The notes under the pieces were generated by a model. The model made no database searches, was not told the origin of the DNA, and was given only the letters and a program-made list of their open reading frames with translations. The position numbers and the translations under genes are program-made. Shown in pieces: positions 1 to 10,984 of a stretch of DNA of 64,000 nucleotides. Source of the stretch: Kofleriaceae bacterium (GTDB lineage: Bacteria; Myxococcota_A; Polyangia; Haliangiales; Haliangiaceae); assembly GCA_020633495.1 (NCBI GenBank), contig JACKDR010000001.1, positions 1 through 64,000 of the forward strand, read 5' to 3'. Each line of letters starts with the position of its first letter. Position 1 is the first letter of the stretch.

Positions 1-339
1 GGCCTCGACCTGCGGCCCGATCTCGATCGCGGCGGTGGTGCCGCCGAGCGCGCCGACCGCGGTCGACAGGTCGGTGGCGAGCCGCGCCAGCGAGGTCGTC
101 GACAGGTAGGCGTCGGCGAGGTCCTGGCGGAGCGCCTGCAGCGACCGCCACGGGTACGGGGTCGGCCCGGTGGTGCCCGCGATGTGGCGATCGATGCGAT
201 CGACGGCGAGCGCCAGGCGGTCGCGCAGCAGCACCAGCGGCGAGGCCAGGCCGGTCGCGACGTCGGCGGCGATCTCGCCCGCCACCGCGCGCGCCCACGC
301 GTCGTGGGCGCTCAGAAGGTCGTCGTCAGGAGCAGCCAT
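1..339 (-). CDS. N-terminal fragment of an unidentified protein (possibly a sensor-kinase-like protein), cut by the window edge
   Basis: An ATG on the minus strand at 339 opens a frame that runs without a stop to the window edge (113 codons). It begins MAAPDDDLLSAHDAWARAV and continues as Ala/Leu-rich amphipathic helix. The stretch around residues 20-45 (EIAADVATGLASPL) has the spacing of a HisKA dimerisation helix, but the phospho-accepting His and the HD/HE pair are not there, so kinase identity is a guess. The start lies 28 bp inside the 3' end of the upstream metallopeptidase gene, which suggests co-transcription. Codon use is the normal G/C-ending pattern of the window, which supports it being coding. 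The function cannot be decided without the missing C-terminal part. Confidence 0.5.
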   Translation of the reverse strand, partial: MAAPDDDLLSAHDAWARAVAGEIAADVATGLASPLVLLRDRLALAVDRIDRHIAGTTGPTPYPWRSLQALRQDLADAYLSTTSLARLATDLSTAVGALGGTTAAIEIGPQVEA

Positions 340-3224
340 GTCTCGTTGATACCCTCGTCGGCGAGCCCGCGGGCGTAGCCCAGCTCGAAGCTGCCGGGGA
401 CGTAGTAGCCGAAGACCGCGTCGCAGCGGAGCGCGGCGCCGACCGAGTACTTGAGCGCGGCGTCGCGCAGCGGCCCGTCGTAGGCGGTGCCGGCGTCGAG
501 GAAGCCGGCGACGTGCAGCCGCCGCACGTAGATCGGGTTGGTGGCGGGGCCGCGCTCGATCTGCCACAGCCGCTGCCGGTACTCGACGTTGAGCAGGTGG
601 TACTTGTCGCCGTCGACGACCCGCGACTCGTAGCCGCGCAGGTAGCCGGTGTTGGAGGCGCGCTGGCTCTGGATGATCGCGTTGGCGACGTCCTGGTCGG
701 GGACGCCGCCGAGGCCGTAGGCCGAGCCGCGATCGACGTCGGTGACCCGGACGCCGCCGGCGTAGCGGGCGGTGAGCACCGGGGTCTCGCCCCACAGCTT
801 CCAGTAGGCGCGCGCCGACCAGTTGAGCGCGAGGTTGCGGAACCGGGCGCCCAGCGCCGGATCGTCGTAGCGCAGCGACGCCGACGCCTCGCGGCCCTCG
901 GTCGGGCCCAGCACCTGGGCGTAGCCGCGCACGTTCGACCACGACGCCCGCAGCGCGACGCCGGTCTGCAGGTAGTTCGAGGTCGGCGGCCGCGGCACCA
1001 GCGCGCCCGGATCGGGCGTGGCGTCGGGACCGTCGACGATCCGGTAGCGATCGGCGTCGAGGTCGAGGGACATCGACAGCGAGCTGTCCGGTGACCGCCG
1101 GGTCGGCAGCCCCACCGACAGCGTCGTCGACAGGGTCTCCTCGTCGTAGGGCTGGCTGACGCCGTCGATCCGCCAGCCGCTGCGGTGGGCCAGGCTGCGC
1201 CCGGCCGAGATCCGCACCGGCAGGCGGAGCCCGCCGTAGGAGTACGCGCCGCCGACGTTGACGACGCCGTCGTCGAGGCTGATCGACGCCGCCAGCGACC
1301 AGCCGTGCAGGCCGGCGACGTCGCTGCCGCCGGTGCGGATCGTGAGCGCGTTGCCGATCGCGGTGCCGGCGGCGTACTGCGCCGACCAGCTCTCGGGGCC
1401 GAGCGTCTCGATCGCGCGGTACGGCCGCGGCGCGGTGACCGCCGCCTCGTCGTCGGGGACCTCGACCGGCGGCGGCCGATCATCGAGGTACGGCACCGCC
1501 GGGGTCCACCGCGCCGGGTCGAGGTCGATCTCGAAGAGGTCGTAACCGCCGGTGACGAAGCCGTGGTACGCCAGCCGCGTGCCGTCGGGCGACACCGCCG
1601 GATCGAAGGCGCCGCCGACGACGTCGGTGACCTGCCACAGCGCGCCGGTCTCGAGATCGTGGGCGTAGATGTCGGCGATGCCGGTGCGATCGCTGGCGAA
1701 GAAGACGAGGCGGCCGTCCGGGCCCCACGTCGGATCGCCGTCGAGGGCGCGGTCGTGGGCGAGCTCGGTGACCTCGCCGCTGGCGAGGTCGAGCACCAGG
1801 ATGTCCTTGAAGCCGCCGGCGCGCCACGCCGAGAACGCCAGCTTGCCGCCGTCGGGCGACCACGCCGGCTGGAAGACCTGGTCGAAGCGGTCGCCCTCGT
1901 AGACGACCCTGGGGGTGCCGCCGGCGACCAGCGGCATGACCGCGAGCGTGCTGTGCGAGCCGCCGTTGATCGAGAACGCGACCTGGCGGCCGTCGGGCGA
2001 CACCGCCGGATCGCGGGCGCGCAGGCCGGTGGTCAGCCGCGTCGTCGTCCGGGTCGGCGCGTCCCAGTACATCAGGTCCTGGAAGTCGTAGTCGCGGCGG
2101 TAGACCTGGGTCTGCTCGTAGACCACCGAGCCGTCGGACAGCATCGCCCAGCCGCCGACCCGGTCGAGCGGCAGGACGTCGCGGGCGTCGCCGACGTTGC
2201 CGCCGACCGGGATCGCGCGCAGCCGGATGTGCGAGGCGCCATCGTTGGCGAGCCAGACCAGCTCCTTGCCGTCGAGCGTGTACTGGGGCGAGATGTTGCC
2301 CTCGGCGGTGAAGGTCAGGCGGCGGCCGTCGCGGCGGCCGCGGCGCTCGACCGCCTCGAGCTGGACCGTGTACTTGTCGCGCAGCCACAGCCGCCAGTCG
2401 TCCCACAGCTCGGTGAACGGCTTGCCGACGGTGGCCTCGATCTGGCGGTTGATGCCGTACGGGATCGTGGCGCTGCCGGCGCGCCACGTCATCTCGCGCA
2501 GCTTGGCGTCACCGTAGCGGTCGAAGACGTACTGCAGGAACTTGGAGCCGTAGAGGTAGGCGGCGTTGCCGCGGGGGAACGTGTACGGACCGGCGGACAC
2601 CTCGTCGATCCGCGAGTCGAGGCCGTCGAGCACCGGCACCCGCAGGTACATGTCGAACGTGGTCGACCGGGTCCGCCCGCTCGAGCTGTGCCGCGACTCC
2701 TCGTAGGTGGCGAGGCCCTCGATGATCCAGCGTGGCTGGATCTGGTTGGGCGCCCAGGTCTTGCCCAGGACCTTGTTGACCCACCGGGCCAGGCCGCCGA
2801 TCGAGTCGAGGTGGAGGATGTGGGTGTACTCGTGGGAGACCAGGCCGTAGAGCCAGTCGTCGTGGTCGTTGAGCGCCGACTCGCCGATCGGCGCGGTGGC
2901 GTAGAGCGTGATGCGGTTGCGCGGCAGGACCGACGCGAAGCCGTTGGCGCCGTCGGTGTCGTCGATGATGACGATCTCGGTCTTGGTCTCGGGGACGCGG
3001 CCGAGCTCGGGGCTGAGGTTGCGGTGGGCGCGCTCGGCCACCACCGCGACGCGGTGCGCGACGTCGTCGAGCGGCTCGTAGTAGTGGACGACGAAGTGCG
3101 CGCTCTCGATCGTCTTCCACACCCGGTCCGGATCGCCGGCGCGGGCCGGTCGGGCCGCCACGGTCAGCGCGGCGGTGACGGCCAGCGCCACGGCGAGCGC
3201 GGCGGCCGGGACGCGCGGGGACAT
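312..3224 (-). CDS. Secreted or outer-membrane metallopeptidase-like protein: HExxH domain, TolB-type beta-propeller, C-terminal beta-barrel
   Basis: A 970-residue protein. Residues 1-30 are a signal peptide (MSPRVPAAALAVALAV then an Ala-rich region ending ARPARAG). Residues about 35-300 form a peptidase-MA-like domain with the zinc motif HEYTHILHLD and a later Glu-containing helix (WIIEGLATYEE). Residues about 330-640 contain repeated blades of the type SPDGxxxAF/Y, typical of TolB/WD40-like PD40 propellers. The last 300 residues are alternating hydrophobic strands with aromatic girdles and end in TTTF, as in outer-membrane barrels of the surface-antigen (Omp85/D15) type. This architecture is known from Myxococcota and Bacteroidota envelope proteins. 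The start at 3224 was chosen because the signal peptide begins there. The open frame extends much further upstream, but only as the antisense shadow of the next gene. Substrate unknown. Confidence 0.85.
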   Translation of the reverse strand: MSPRVPAAALAVALAVTAALTVAARPARAGDPDRVWKTIESAHFVVHYYEPLDDVAHRVAVVAERAHRNLSPELGRVPETKTEIVIIDDTDGANGFASVLPRNRITLYATAPIGESALNDHDDWLYGLVSHEYTHILHLDSIGGLARWVNKVLGKTWAPNQIQPRWIIEGLATYEESRHSSSGRTRSTTFDMYLRVPVLDGLDSRIDEVSAGPYTFPRGNAAYLYGSKFLQYVFDRYGDAKLREMTWRAGSATIPYGINRQIEATVGKPFTELWDDWRLWLRDKYTVQLEAVERRGRRDGRRLTFTAEGNISPQYTLDGKELVWLANDGASHIRLRAIPVGGNVGDARDVLPLDRVGGWAMLSDGSVVYEQTQVYRRDYDFQDLMYWDAPTRTTTRLTTGLRARDPAVSPDGRQVAFSINGGSHSTLAVMPLVAGGTPRVVYEGDRFDQVFQPAWSPDGGKLAFSAWRAGGFKDILVLDLASGEVTELAHDRALDGDPTWGPDGRLVFFASDRTGIADIYAHDLETGALWQVTDVVGGAFDPAVSPDGTRLAYHGFVTGGYDLFEIDLDPARWTPAVPYLDDRPPPVEVPDDEAAVTAPRPYRAIETLGPESWSAQYAAGTAIGNALTIRTGGSDVAGLHGWSLAASISLDDGVVNVGGAYSYGGLRLPVRISAGRSLAHRSGWRIDGVSQPYDEETLSTTLSVGLPTRRSPDSSLSMSLDLDADRYRIVDGPDATPDPGALVPRPPTSNYLQTGVALRASWSNVRGYAQVLGPTEGREASASLRYDDPALGARFRNLALNWSARAYWKLWGETPVLTARYAGGVRVTDVDRGSAYGLGGVPDQDVANAIIQSQRASNTGYLRGYESRVVDGDKYHLLNVEYRQRLWQIERGPATNPIYVRRLHVAGFLDAGTAYDGPLRDAALKYSVGAALRCDAVFGYYVPGSFELGYARGLADEGINETWLLLTTTF

Positions 3225-3251
3225 CCTGGAGAGTGTAGTATCGCCTCCGCC

Positions 3252-3683
3252 ATGATCACGAGGATCCCGACCTGGTTTCGCCCCGCCCTGCTCAGTGCCG
3301 TGACCGCGGTCGCGCTCGCCGCGTGCGGCTGCGCGACCAAGCCGGCTCCCGGCGGCACCGGCGGCGGCACCACCACCGGCACCGGCACCGCCGGCGGCGG
3401 TGACACCACCGGCGGCGGCGACACCACCGGCGGCGGCGACACCACCGGCGGCGACACCACCGGCGGCGGCGCCGATCAGACCGCGCTGCCCGGCATCGGC
3501 GAGGACTGCACCGCCGATCAGACCTGCGCCGCCGGCCTGACCTGCATGACCTACTACGGCATCGCCGGCCCGCGCGGCCCGGCGTTCCACTCGTGCGAGG
3601 TGCCGTGCGGCAACAAGGAGGCGTGCCCCGACGGCACGCAGTGCGTCACCGTCGCCGACGGCCCCGGCCAGGTCTGCCGCTGA
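3252..3683 (+). CDS. Cys-rich secreted lipoprotein with Gly/Thr repeat linker
   Basis: 143 residues. The signal peptide MITRIPTWFRPALLSAVTAV ends in the lipobox LAAC at about residue 25, so the mature protein should be lipid-anchored. A linker of about 45 residues, built from repeats of GGGDTT, spans roughly residues 37-75. After it comes a compact Cys-rich domain with about eight Cys (GEDC, QTCAAGLTC, SCEVPC, EACPDGTQC, GQVCR), a pattern common in Myxococcota lipoproteins and expected to be disulfide-bonded. No enzyme motif is seen. It is divergent from the metallopeptidase, with only 27 bp between the two start codons, so each promoter must sit largely inside the other gene. Confidence 0.75.
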   Translation: MITRIPTWFRPALLSAVTAVALAACGCATKPAPGGTGGGTTTGTGTAGGGDTTGGGDTTGGGDTTGGDTTGGGADQTALPGIGEDCTADQTCAAGLTCMTYYGIAGPRGPAFHSCEVPCGNKEACPDGTQCVTVADGPGQVCR

Positions 3684-3697
3684 CCTGACCGTCGGGT

Positions 3698-3846
3698 CCC
3701 CGTGCCCGTGCCCGTGCCCGTGCCCGTGCCCGTGCCCGTGCCCGATCTGAATCCGTGCCCGCGCCGTGCCCCTGCCCGATCTGAATCCGTGCCCGCGCCG
3801 TGCCCCTGCCCGATCTGAATCCGTGCCCGTGCCCGTGCCCGATCTG
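3698..3846 (+). repeat. Tandem repeat patch: CCCGTG hexamers plus a 34-bp unit
   Basis: Between two convergent lipoprotein genes lie about seven CCCGTG hexamers (3698-3743). A 34-bp unit beginning GATCTGAATCCGTGCCC follows, with starts at 3744, 3778 and 3812; the third copy is divergent and returns to hexamers. GATCTG recurs at 3841 and just after. No coding signal is seen. It may act as a spacer or termination zone for the convergent transcripts. That role is inference. Confidence 0.8.
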
Positions 3847-3884
3847 ATCTGGTCTGATCTCCGAGCCGATCCGGAGCGGGGCGC

Positions 3885-4070
3885 CTACCGCGCCCGCGGC
3901 ACGCCCGCATCGGGCCAGTCGATCTCCACCGGCGCCGGCACCGCGGTCGGCTCGTCCTCCGCCTTCGGCGTCGTCCCGCCCCGCGGGCACCCCGCCAGCG
4001 CCAGCGCCGCCAGCGCCACCGCCGCCGCCACCATGGCCGCCGCAGCCCGCTCGCGCCGCCGCACCGTCAC
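3885..4070 (-). CDS. Small lipoprotein at the 3' end of the rpoN-pts operon
   Basis: 61 residues if translated from the GTG at 4070. That GTG shares four bases (GTGA) with the stop of ptsI, the usual arrangement for translational coupling. The N-terminus reads VTVRRRERAAAAMVAAAVAL, giving a basic n-region, a hydrophobic core and the lipobox LAGC at about residue 28. The mature part is short, Pro- and acid-rich (EDEPTAVPAPVEIDWPDAG). An internal ATG at 4034 would remove the basic n-region, so the GTG start is preferred. No family is recognised. Its place directly after EI of the PTS is notable, but there is no evidence of a functional link beyond co-transcription. Confidence 0.6.
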   Translation of the reverse strand: MTVRRRERAAAAMVAAAVALAALALAGCPRGGTTPKAEDEPTAVPAPVEIDWPDAGVPRAR

Positions 4071-5851
4071 CGGCTGCCGCCGCGCTGGATCCCGAGCTCG
4101 TCGAGGTAGTCGGCGACCTCCTGGCGGACCTCGGCGGCGGTCGCCAGCGTCAGCACCTTGGCCACCAGCCGCTCCAGATCGCTCATCGTCGTCGCCCGCA
4201 GCACCGACTTGACCTCGGGGATCGACACCGCGCTCATCGACAGCTCGTGGATGCCCATGCCGGCGAGCACCGGCGCGACCAGCGGATCGCCGGCCATCTC
4301 GCCGCACACCGCGGCCGGGATGCCGGCGTCGCGCGCCGCCCGCGACACGCCGTGGATCAGGCGCAGCAGCGCCGGGTGCAGCGGCTCGTACAGGTACGAG
4401 ACGTACTCGTTCACGCGATCGACGGCCATCGTGTACTGGATGAGGTCGTTGGTGCCGATCGAGAAGAAGTCGCACTCGCGGGCCAGCAGATCGGCGGTGA
4501 TCGCCGACGACGGCATCTCGATCATGATGCCGACCGCGACGTGCTCGTCGAAGGGCAGCTGCTCGGCGCGCAGCTCGGCCTTGATCTCCTCGAGCAGGCC
4601 GCGCGCGGCGCGCAGCTCGGCGACGCCCGAGATCATCGGGAACATGATGCGCATCGGGCCCAGCGCCGACGCCCGCAGCAGGCCGCGCAGCTGGGTCCGG
4701 AACAGCGGCAGCCCGAGGTCGTGCAGGCACAGCCGCACCGACCGCAGGCCCAGCGCCGGGTTGGGCTCGTCGAGGCGGGCCTCCTCGAGGAAGCCCGCCA
4801 GCTTGTCGGCGCCGAGGTCGAACGTGCGCAGCGTCGCCGGCATCCCGGTCATCTGCGCGATCACCGAGCGGGCCATCTCGAAGTGCGCCGCCTCGTCGGG
4901 CAGGCGGTCCGAGGTCATGAACAGGTACTCGCTGCGGGTCAGGCCGACGCCGCGGGCGCCGTGCTCGAGCGCGCCCGCGATCTCGTCGGGGCCGTCGATG
5001 TTGGCGAACAGGTGGACCTCGACGCCGTCGCGGGTCTGCGACGGCAGATCGCGGTTCGACATCAGCACCGCGCCGCGCGCGGCCTGGCGGCGCTGGGCGT
5101 CGCGGTACTCGACGACCGTGCTCGCCGACGGGTTGACGATGACGACGCCGCTCGAGCCGTCGACGATCAGCAGGTCGTCGCTCTCGATGACCTCGGTGAT
5201 GTCCTCGAGGCCGACCACCGCGGGGATCTCGTGGGCGCGCGCGACGATCGCGGTGTGCGAGGTCTTGCCGCCGGCGTCGGTGACCAGGCCGGCGACCGCG
5301 GCGCGGTGCAGCCGGGCGGCGTCGGCGGGCGACAGATCGTCGGCGACGACGATCGCGTCGGGCGGCGGATCGAACTCGTCCTCGTCGCGGCCCAGCAGCG
5401 CAGCCATGACCCGGTCGGCGACGTGGTCGACGTCGCTGGCGCGCTCGCGGAAGTACTCGTCCTCGATCGCCTCGAAGACCGCGCGGATGTCGTCGACCGC
5501 CTTGCGCAGCGCCCACTCGGTGTTGATCAGCTCGTCGCGGACGTAGCGGATCGTGGCGTCGACCAGGTGCTCGTCGTGGAGCATCAGCTGGTGCGCGGTG
5601 ACGATGTGGAAGTCGGTCTCCGACTCCGACTCCTCGGCGAGCTGCTGCTTGATCTTCTCGAGCTGCCGGTCCGAGGCGTGGATCGCCCGGTGCAGCCGCG
5701 CGATCTCGGCGTCGACCTCGTCGGCCTCGACGTGGTGCCGGGGGATCTTGCCGGCCTGGCGGCCGACCAGGTACGCGCGCCCGATCCCGATGCCGGAGGA
5801 CACCGGCACGCCGCTGCGGATGATCTCTTCGCGACCGTCGCGCGCCGACAT
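4067..5851 (-). CDS. ptsI: Phosphoenolpyruvate-protein phosphotransferase, PTS Enzyme I
   Basis: 594 residues, close to the usual 570-580 for EI. It transfers phosphate from PEP to HPr in the cytoplasm. The N-terminal domain holds the active-site region GGKTSHTAIVARAHEIPAVV (about residues 193-212), where the His of TSHTAI is the phosphorylated residue. The C-terminal PEP-binding TIM barrel shows GVGLTRSEYLFM, RTFDLGADK, GLRSVR, MFPMI, GIMIEMPSS, FFSIGTNDLIQYTMAVDR and the catalytic Cys in AVCGEMAGDP. It lies 19 bp downstream of ptsH in the rpoN operon. No sugar-specific EIIB or EIIC gene is present in the window. Together with ptsN and hprK, this suggests a regulatory rather than a transport PTS. 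Confidence 0.97.
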   Translation of the reverse strand: MSARDGREEIIRSGVPVSSGIGIGRAYLVGRQAGKIPRHHVEADEVDAEIARLHRAIHASDRQLEKIKQQLAEESESETDFHIVTAHQLMLHDEHLVDATIRYVRDELINTEWALRKAVDDIRAVFEAIEDEYFRERASDVDHVADRVMAALLGRDEDEFDPPPDAIVVADDLSPADAARLHRAAVAGLVTDAGGKTSHTAIVARAHEIPAVVGLEDITEVIESDDLLIVDGSSGVVIVNPSASTVVEYRDAQRRQAARGAVLMSNRDLPSQTRDGVEVHLFANIDGPDEIAGALEHGARGVGLTRSEYLFMTSDRLPDEAAHFEMARSVIAQMTGMPATLRTFDLGADKLAGFLEEARLDEPNPALGLRSVRLCLHDLGLPLFRTQLRGLLRASALGPMRIMFPMISGVAELRAARGLLEEIKAELRAEQLPFDEHVAVGIMIEMPSSAITADLLARECDFFSIGTNDLIQYTMAVDRVNEYVSYLYEPLHPALLRLIHGVSRAARDAGIPAAVCGEMAGDPLVAPVLAGMGIHELSMSAVSIPEVKSVLRATTMSDLERLVAKVLTLATAAEVRQEVADYLDELGIQRGGSR

Positions 5852-5870
5852 GCGGCCCCCTAGGCTCCTG

Positions 5871-6158
5871 CTACCGGTCCTCGCCGAACTTGTCGTCCAC
5901 CAGCTGCGCCAGCGCGGCGACCGCCGCGTCGGCCTGGTCGCCCTTGCCGCGGATCGTGATCTGCGAGCCCTTGGACGCCACCAGCATCAGCACCCCCATG
6001 ATGCTCTTGCCGTTGACGTCGTGGCCGTCCTTGCTGACGACGATGTCGCACGGGTACTTGCCCGCGAGCTGCACGAACTTGGTCGCCGCCCGGGCGTGCA
6101 TCCCCAGCTCGTTGCTGATCGTCAGCGTGCGCTCGGCCTGGTCGGTCGCCATGATCAT
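5871..6158 (-). CDS. ptsH: HPr phosphocarrier protein with both His and Ser phosphorylation sites
   Basis: 95 residues (92 if started at the second downstream Met). The His15-type site is in ELGMHARAAT and the Ser46-type site is in NGKSIMGVLML. The latter is the substrate motif of HPr kinase, whose gene lies two genes upstream. HPr receives phosphate from EI and passes it to EIIA proteins, here probably PtsN. The ATG at 6158 overlaps the rapZ stop by four bases (ATGA), indicating translational coupling. An in-frame ATG six bases further in (6152) is an alternative start. Confidence 0.95.
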   Translation of the reverse strand: MIMATDQAERTLTISNELGMHARAATKFVQLAGKYPCDIVVSKDGHDVNGKSIMGVLMLVASKGSQITIRGKGDQADAAVAALAQLVDDKFGEDR

Positions 6159-6994
6159 TCCCCTCGGTCCACGTCACGGTGCCGGACCAGGATGTCCCAG
6201 TCGCCGGCGAGCCGCCGGCGCAGCTCCTCGACCAGCGCCACCGAGCGGTGCCGGCCGCCGGTGCAGCCGATCGCCACGGTGACGTACAGCTTGCCCTCGC
6301 GCTGGAAGTGCGGGAGCGCGAAGCGCAGCAGGCCCTCGACGTGACCGAGCAGCTCGGCGCCGTCGTCCGACGCGCAGACGTAGCGCGCGACCTCCGGATC
6401 GCGGCCGTCGCGGTGGGTCAGCGACGGCTCGAAGTACGGGTTGGGCAGGAAGCGGACGTCGAAGACCAGGTTGAACTCGACCGGCAGGCCGTGCTTGAAG
6501 CCGAACGACACCAGCGACACCGCCAGCTTGCCCTTGCCGCCGTAGTGCTCCTGGATCAGCGACTTGAGCTGGTGCGGGTTGAGATCCGAGGTGTCGACGA
6601 CGTTGGCGCCGTGGCGCAGATCGGCGGTGATCTCGCGGTCGCGGCGGACGCCCTCGGCGAGGTCGTCGCCGGACAGCGGGTGGCGGCGTCGGGTCTCCGA
6701 GAACCGGCGCAGCAGGACGTCGTCGCGCGAGTCGAGGTACATGACCTCGAGGCGGTGGCCGGTGTTGCGCAGCCGCGCCAGCTCGGCGGGCCAGGTCGAC
6801 AGGTGGCGGCGCTGGCGGGCGTCGATCGCGACCGCGACCTTGTCGACGTCGCCCTCCTTGGCGAGGTGCTCGACCAGCTCGCCGACGAACGGCAACGGGA
6901 TGTTGTCGACGCAGTAGAACTCGACGTCCTCCAGCGCCCGCAGGGCGGTGCTCTTGCCCGCCCCCGACAGCCCGGTGACGATCACGATCTGCAT
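6155..6994 (-). CDS. rapZ: RNase adapter / nucleotide-binding protein RapZ (YvcJ family)
   Basis: 279 residues, the normal family length. The N-terminal Walker A motif is GLSGAGKST (residues 8-16), and a Walker B-type strand follows. The C-terminal domain has the family signatures SFGFKHGLP, FDVRFLPNPY and IGCTGGRHRSV. In enterobacteria RapZ guides RNase E to the GlmZ sRNA, while in Firmicutes the homologue YvcJ binds nucleotides. The role in this lineage is not established. It starts 3 bp after the hprK stop and ends overlapping ptsH, inside the rpoN operon as in many proteobacteria. Confidence 0.95.
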   Translation of the reverse strand: MQIVIVTGLSGAGKSTALRALEDVEFYCVDNIPLPFVGELVEHLAKEGDVDKVAVAIDARQRRHLSTWPAELARLRNTGHRLEVMYLDSRDDVLLRRFSETRRRHPLSGDDLAEGVRRDREITADLRHGANVVDTSDLNPHQLKSLIQEHYGGKGKLAVSLVSFGFKHGLPVEFNLVFDVRFLPNPYFEPSLTHRDGRDPEVARYVCASDDGAELLGHVEGLLRFALPHFQREGKLYVTVAIGCTGGRHRSVALVEELRRRLAGDWDILVRHRDVDRGE

Positions 6995-6997
6995 GCG

Positions 6998-7986
<989 letters not shown>

Positions 7987-7987
<1 letters not shown>

Positions 7988-8448
7988 CAGTACTTCGCGT
8001 CCTCCTCGGCGATCACCCGGTACATCGCGTCGGCGTCGGGAGCGTCGAGCAGCCGGCGGCGGAACTCGGCGTCCTTGAAGACCCGGCTGATCCGGGCCAG
8101 CGCCTTGAGGTGGGCGCCGGTCGAGTTCTCGGGCGCGACCAGCACGAAGAACAGGAACGTCGGCTGCCCGTCCATCGAGTCGAAGTCGACGCCGCCCGGG
8201 GCGCGGCCCAGGCACGCCACGATCTCGGACACCGCCGACATCTTGCCGTGCGGGATCGCGACGCCCTCGCCGATCGCCGTCGAGGCCAGCTGCTCGCGGT
8301 CGATCAGGACCCGGGTCAGCGCGGTGCGATCGATCTTGGCGTTCTGCGACGCCACGTGCGCGGCCAGCTCCTCGAGCAGGCCGGGCTTGTCCCGCGCGAC
8401 CAGCGCGGGGACGATCATCTCGCGACGGATGAGCTCGACGATCTTCAT
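7987..8448 (-). CDS. ptsN: PTS nitrogen-regulatory EIIA component
   Basis: 153 residues, typical of EIIA-Ntr. The start MKIVELIRREMIVPAL and the phospho-His motif GEGVAIPHGKM (His at about residue 67) are characteristic. The family accepts phosphate from NPr/HPr and regulates targets such as potassium transport and stress signalling rather than transporting sugar. It follows hpf after a 125-bp gap holding a strong GC hairpin and overlaps hprK downstream. Confidence 0.94.
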
Positions 8449-8528
8449 CAGACGGGCTGCACGTTATCACCACTCCCGGCGCGGCGGCACGCCGCGGCCG
8501 GGCCGAAAAGCGCTCGAAGGCCGCGGAT

Positions 8529-8559
8529 CCGGCGGCCGCCGGGGTGGCCCGGCCGCCGG
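8529..8559 (-). terminator. GC-rich hairpin between hpf and ptsN
   Basis: A 10-bp perfect inverted repeat (CCGGCGGCCG / CGGCCGCCGG) with an 11-nt loop sits 15 bp after the hpf stop and 80 bp before ptsN. No T-run follows on the minus strand, so it is not a classical intrinsic terminator. It could attenuate transcription or stabilise the hpf part of the operon mRNA. The role is inference; the repeat itself is plain. Confidence 0.45.
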
Positions 8560-8573
8560 CCTCGCCGGTGCCG

Positions 8574-9176
8574 TCAGTTGCCGGCGCCGGTCTCGATCAG
8601 GCCGTAGCTGCCATCCTCGCGGCGGTAGACCACGGCGACGGTCTCGTCGCCCTCGTTGCGGAAGACCAGGAAGTTCTCGTGGAGCAGGTTCAACTGGACG
8701 ATCGCGTCCGAGACCGACATCGGGTTGGCGTGGAACTTCTCGGTGCGGACGACCTTGAAGTCGGGCGGCATGCCCTCGACGTGGACCGCCTCGCCGTTGT
8801 GGCCGTGGTGGTCGTCGACGCCGTGGAAGGCCTCCTTGACGATGCTGTGCGACCACGGCAGCGGCTCGACGCCGTGGGGCCGGGTCCGGCGCTCCTCGAG
8901 CTTGCCCTTGTACTTGCGGACCTGGCGCTCGATCTTGGCGATGCACAGGTCGATCGACGAGTACATGTTCTCGGTGGTTTCGTGGCCGGCGATCGACAGG
9001 CCGTTGTGGAGCTGGAAGTTCACCTCGATCCGGTGGTTGTGACGCTCCGTGCTCATCACCACGTGGCAGCTGATGGGATCCGGCAGGTACTTGCGGATCC
9101 GCTCCATCCGGTCACGGGCGTACGCCTTGAGCGAGTCCGTGGGCTCCATGTGGCGAAAGGTCACCGAGAATTGCAT
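8574..9176 (-). CDS. hpf: Long-form ribosome hibernation promoting factor (HPF/RaiA family)
   Basis: 200 residues. The N-terminal S30AE domain (about residues 1-100) begins MQFSVTFRHMEPTDSLKAYA. The C-terminal dimerisation domain (about 140-196) contains FHANPMSVSDAIVQLNLL and FLVFRNEGDETVAVVYRRED. The long form carries its own dimerisation domain and makes 100S ribosome dimers without RMF. The start at 9176 has a strong GGGAGG Shine-Dalgarno sequence. The frame is open further upstream, but that part lacks family similarity. It lies 213 bp after rpoN, the usual place for this gene in proteobacteria. Confidence 0.94.
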   Translation of the reverse strand: MQFSVTFRHMEPTDSLKAYARDRMERIRKYLPDPISCHVVMSTERHNHRIEVNFQLHNGLSIAGHETTENMYSSIDLCIAKIERQVRKYKGKLEERRTRPHGVEPLPWSHSIVKEAFHGVDDHHGHNGEAVHVEGMPPDFKVVRTEKFHANPMSVSDAIVQLNLLHENFLVFRNEGDETVAVVYRREDGSYGLIETGAGN

Positions 9177-9188
9177 CGAGGCCTCCCT

Positions 9189-9219
9189 GTTGACTCGGGC
9201 ACGGTTGACGGCCGGCCGT
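9189..9219 (-). promoter_or_regulatory. Palindrome and direct repeats in the hpf leader
   Basis: A perfect 12-bp palindrome ACGGCCGGCCGT lies at 9208-9219, and GTTGAC occurs twice (9189-9194 and 9204-9209) just upstream of the hpf Shine-Dalgarno sequence. The arrangement could be an operator or a leader structure. I see no convincing -35/-10 pair beside it. Random palindromes of this kind are not rare at this GC content, so confidence is low. Confidence 0.25.
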
Positions 9220-9389
9220 TGTCGAAAGCATACCGCCGCCACCTTCGCGTGGCGCGGTCGTCGACGCACTGTCGTGCCCTCGTGGTAGCGTGCACGATTT
9301 CGGGCACGGCGGGCCCGCGCGCTTGACCGGCCGGCGACAGGATCGGATACGATCGCGCGCGTCCGGGGGCGGACGGCGCGCGGCGCGGG

Positions 9390-10883
<1,494 letters not shown>

Positions 10884-10984
10884 CTAGAATCTCCTTGAAT
10901 TACCGAGCATTGGAATCCAACTGGCCCAGCGGCACGAACCGTGAATAGGTGCCGGTCGCGGAAGCTAGAGAGGCGGCACCTCAG

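Noticed and set aside
3698..3846. Possible CRISPR array.
   Set aside because: Repeats are contiguous with no unique spacers of fixed length, and there are no cas genes.
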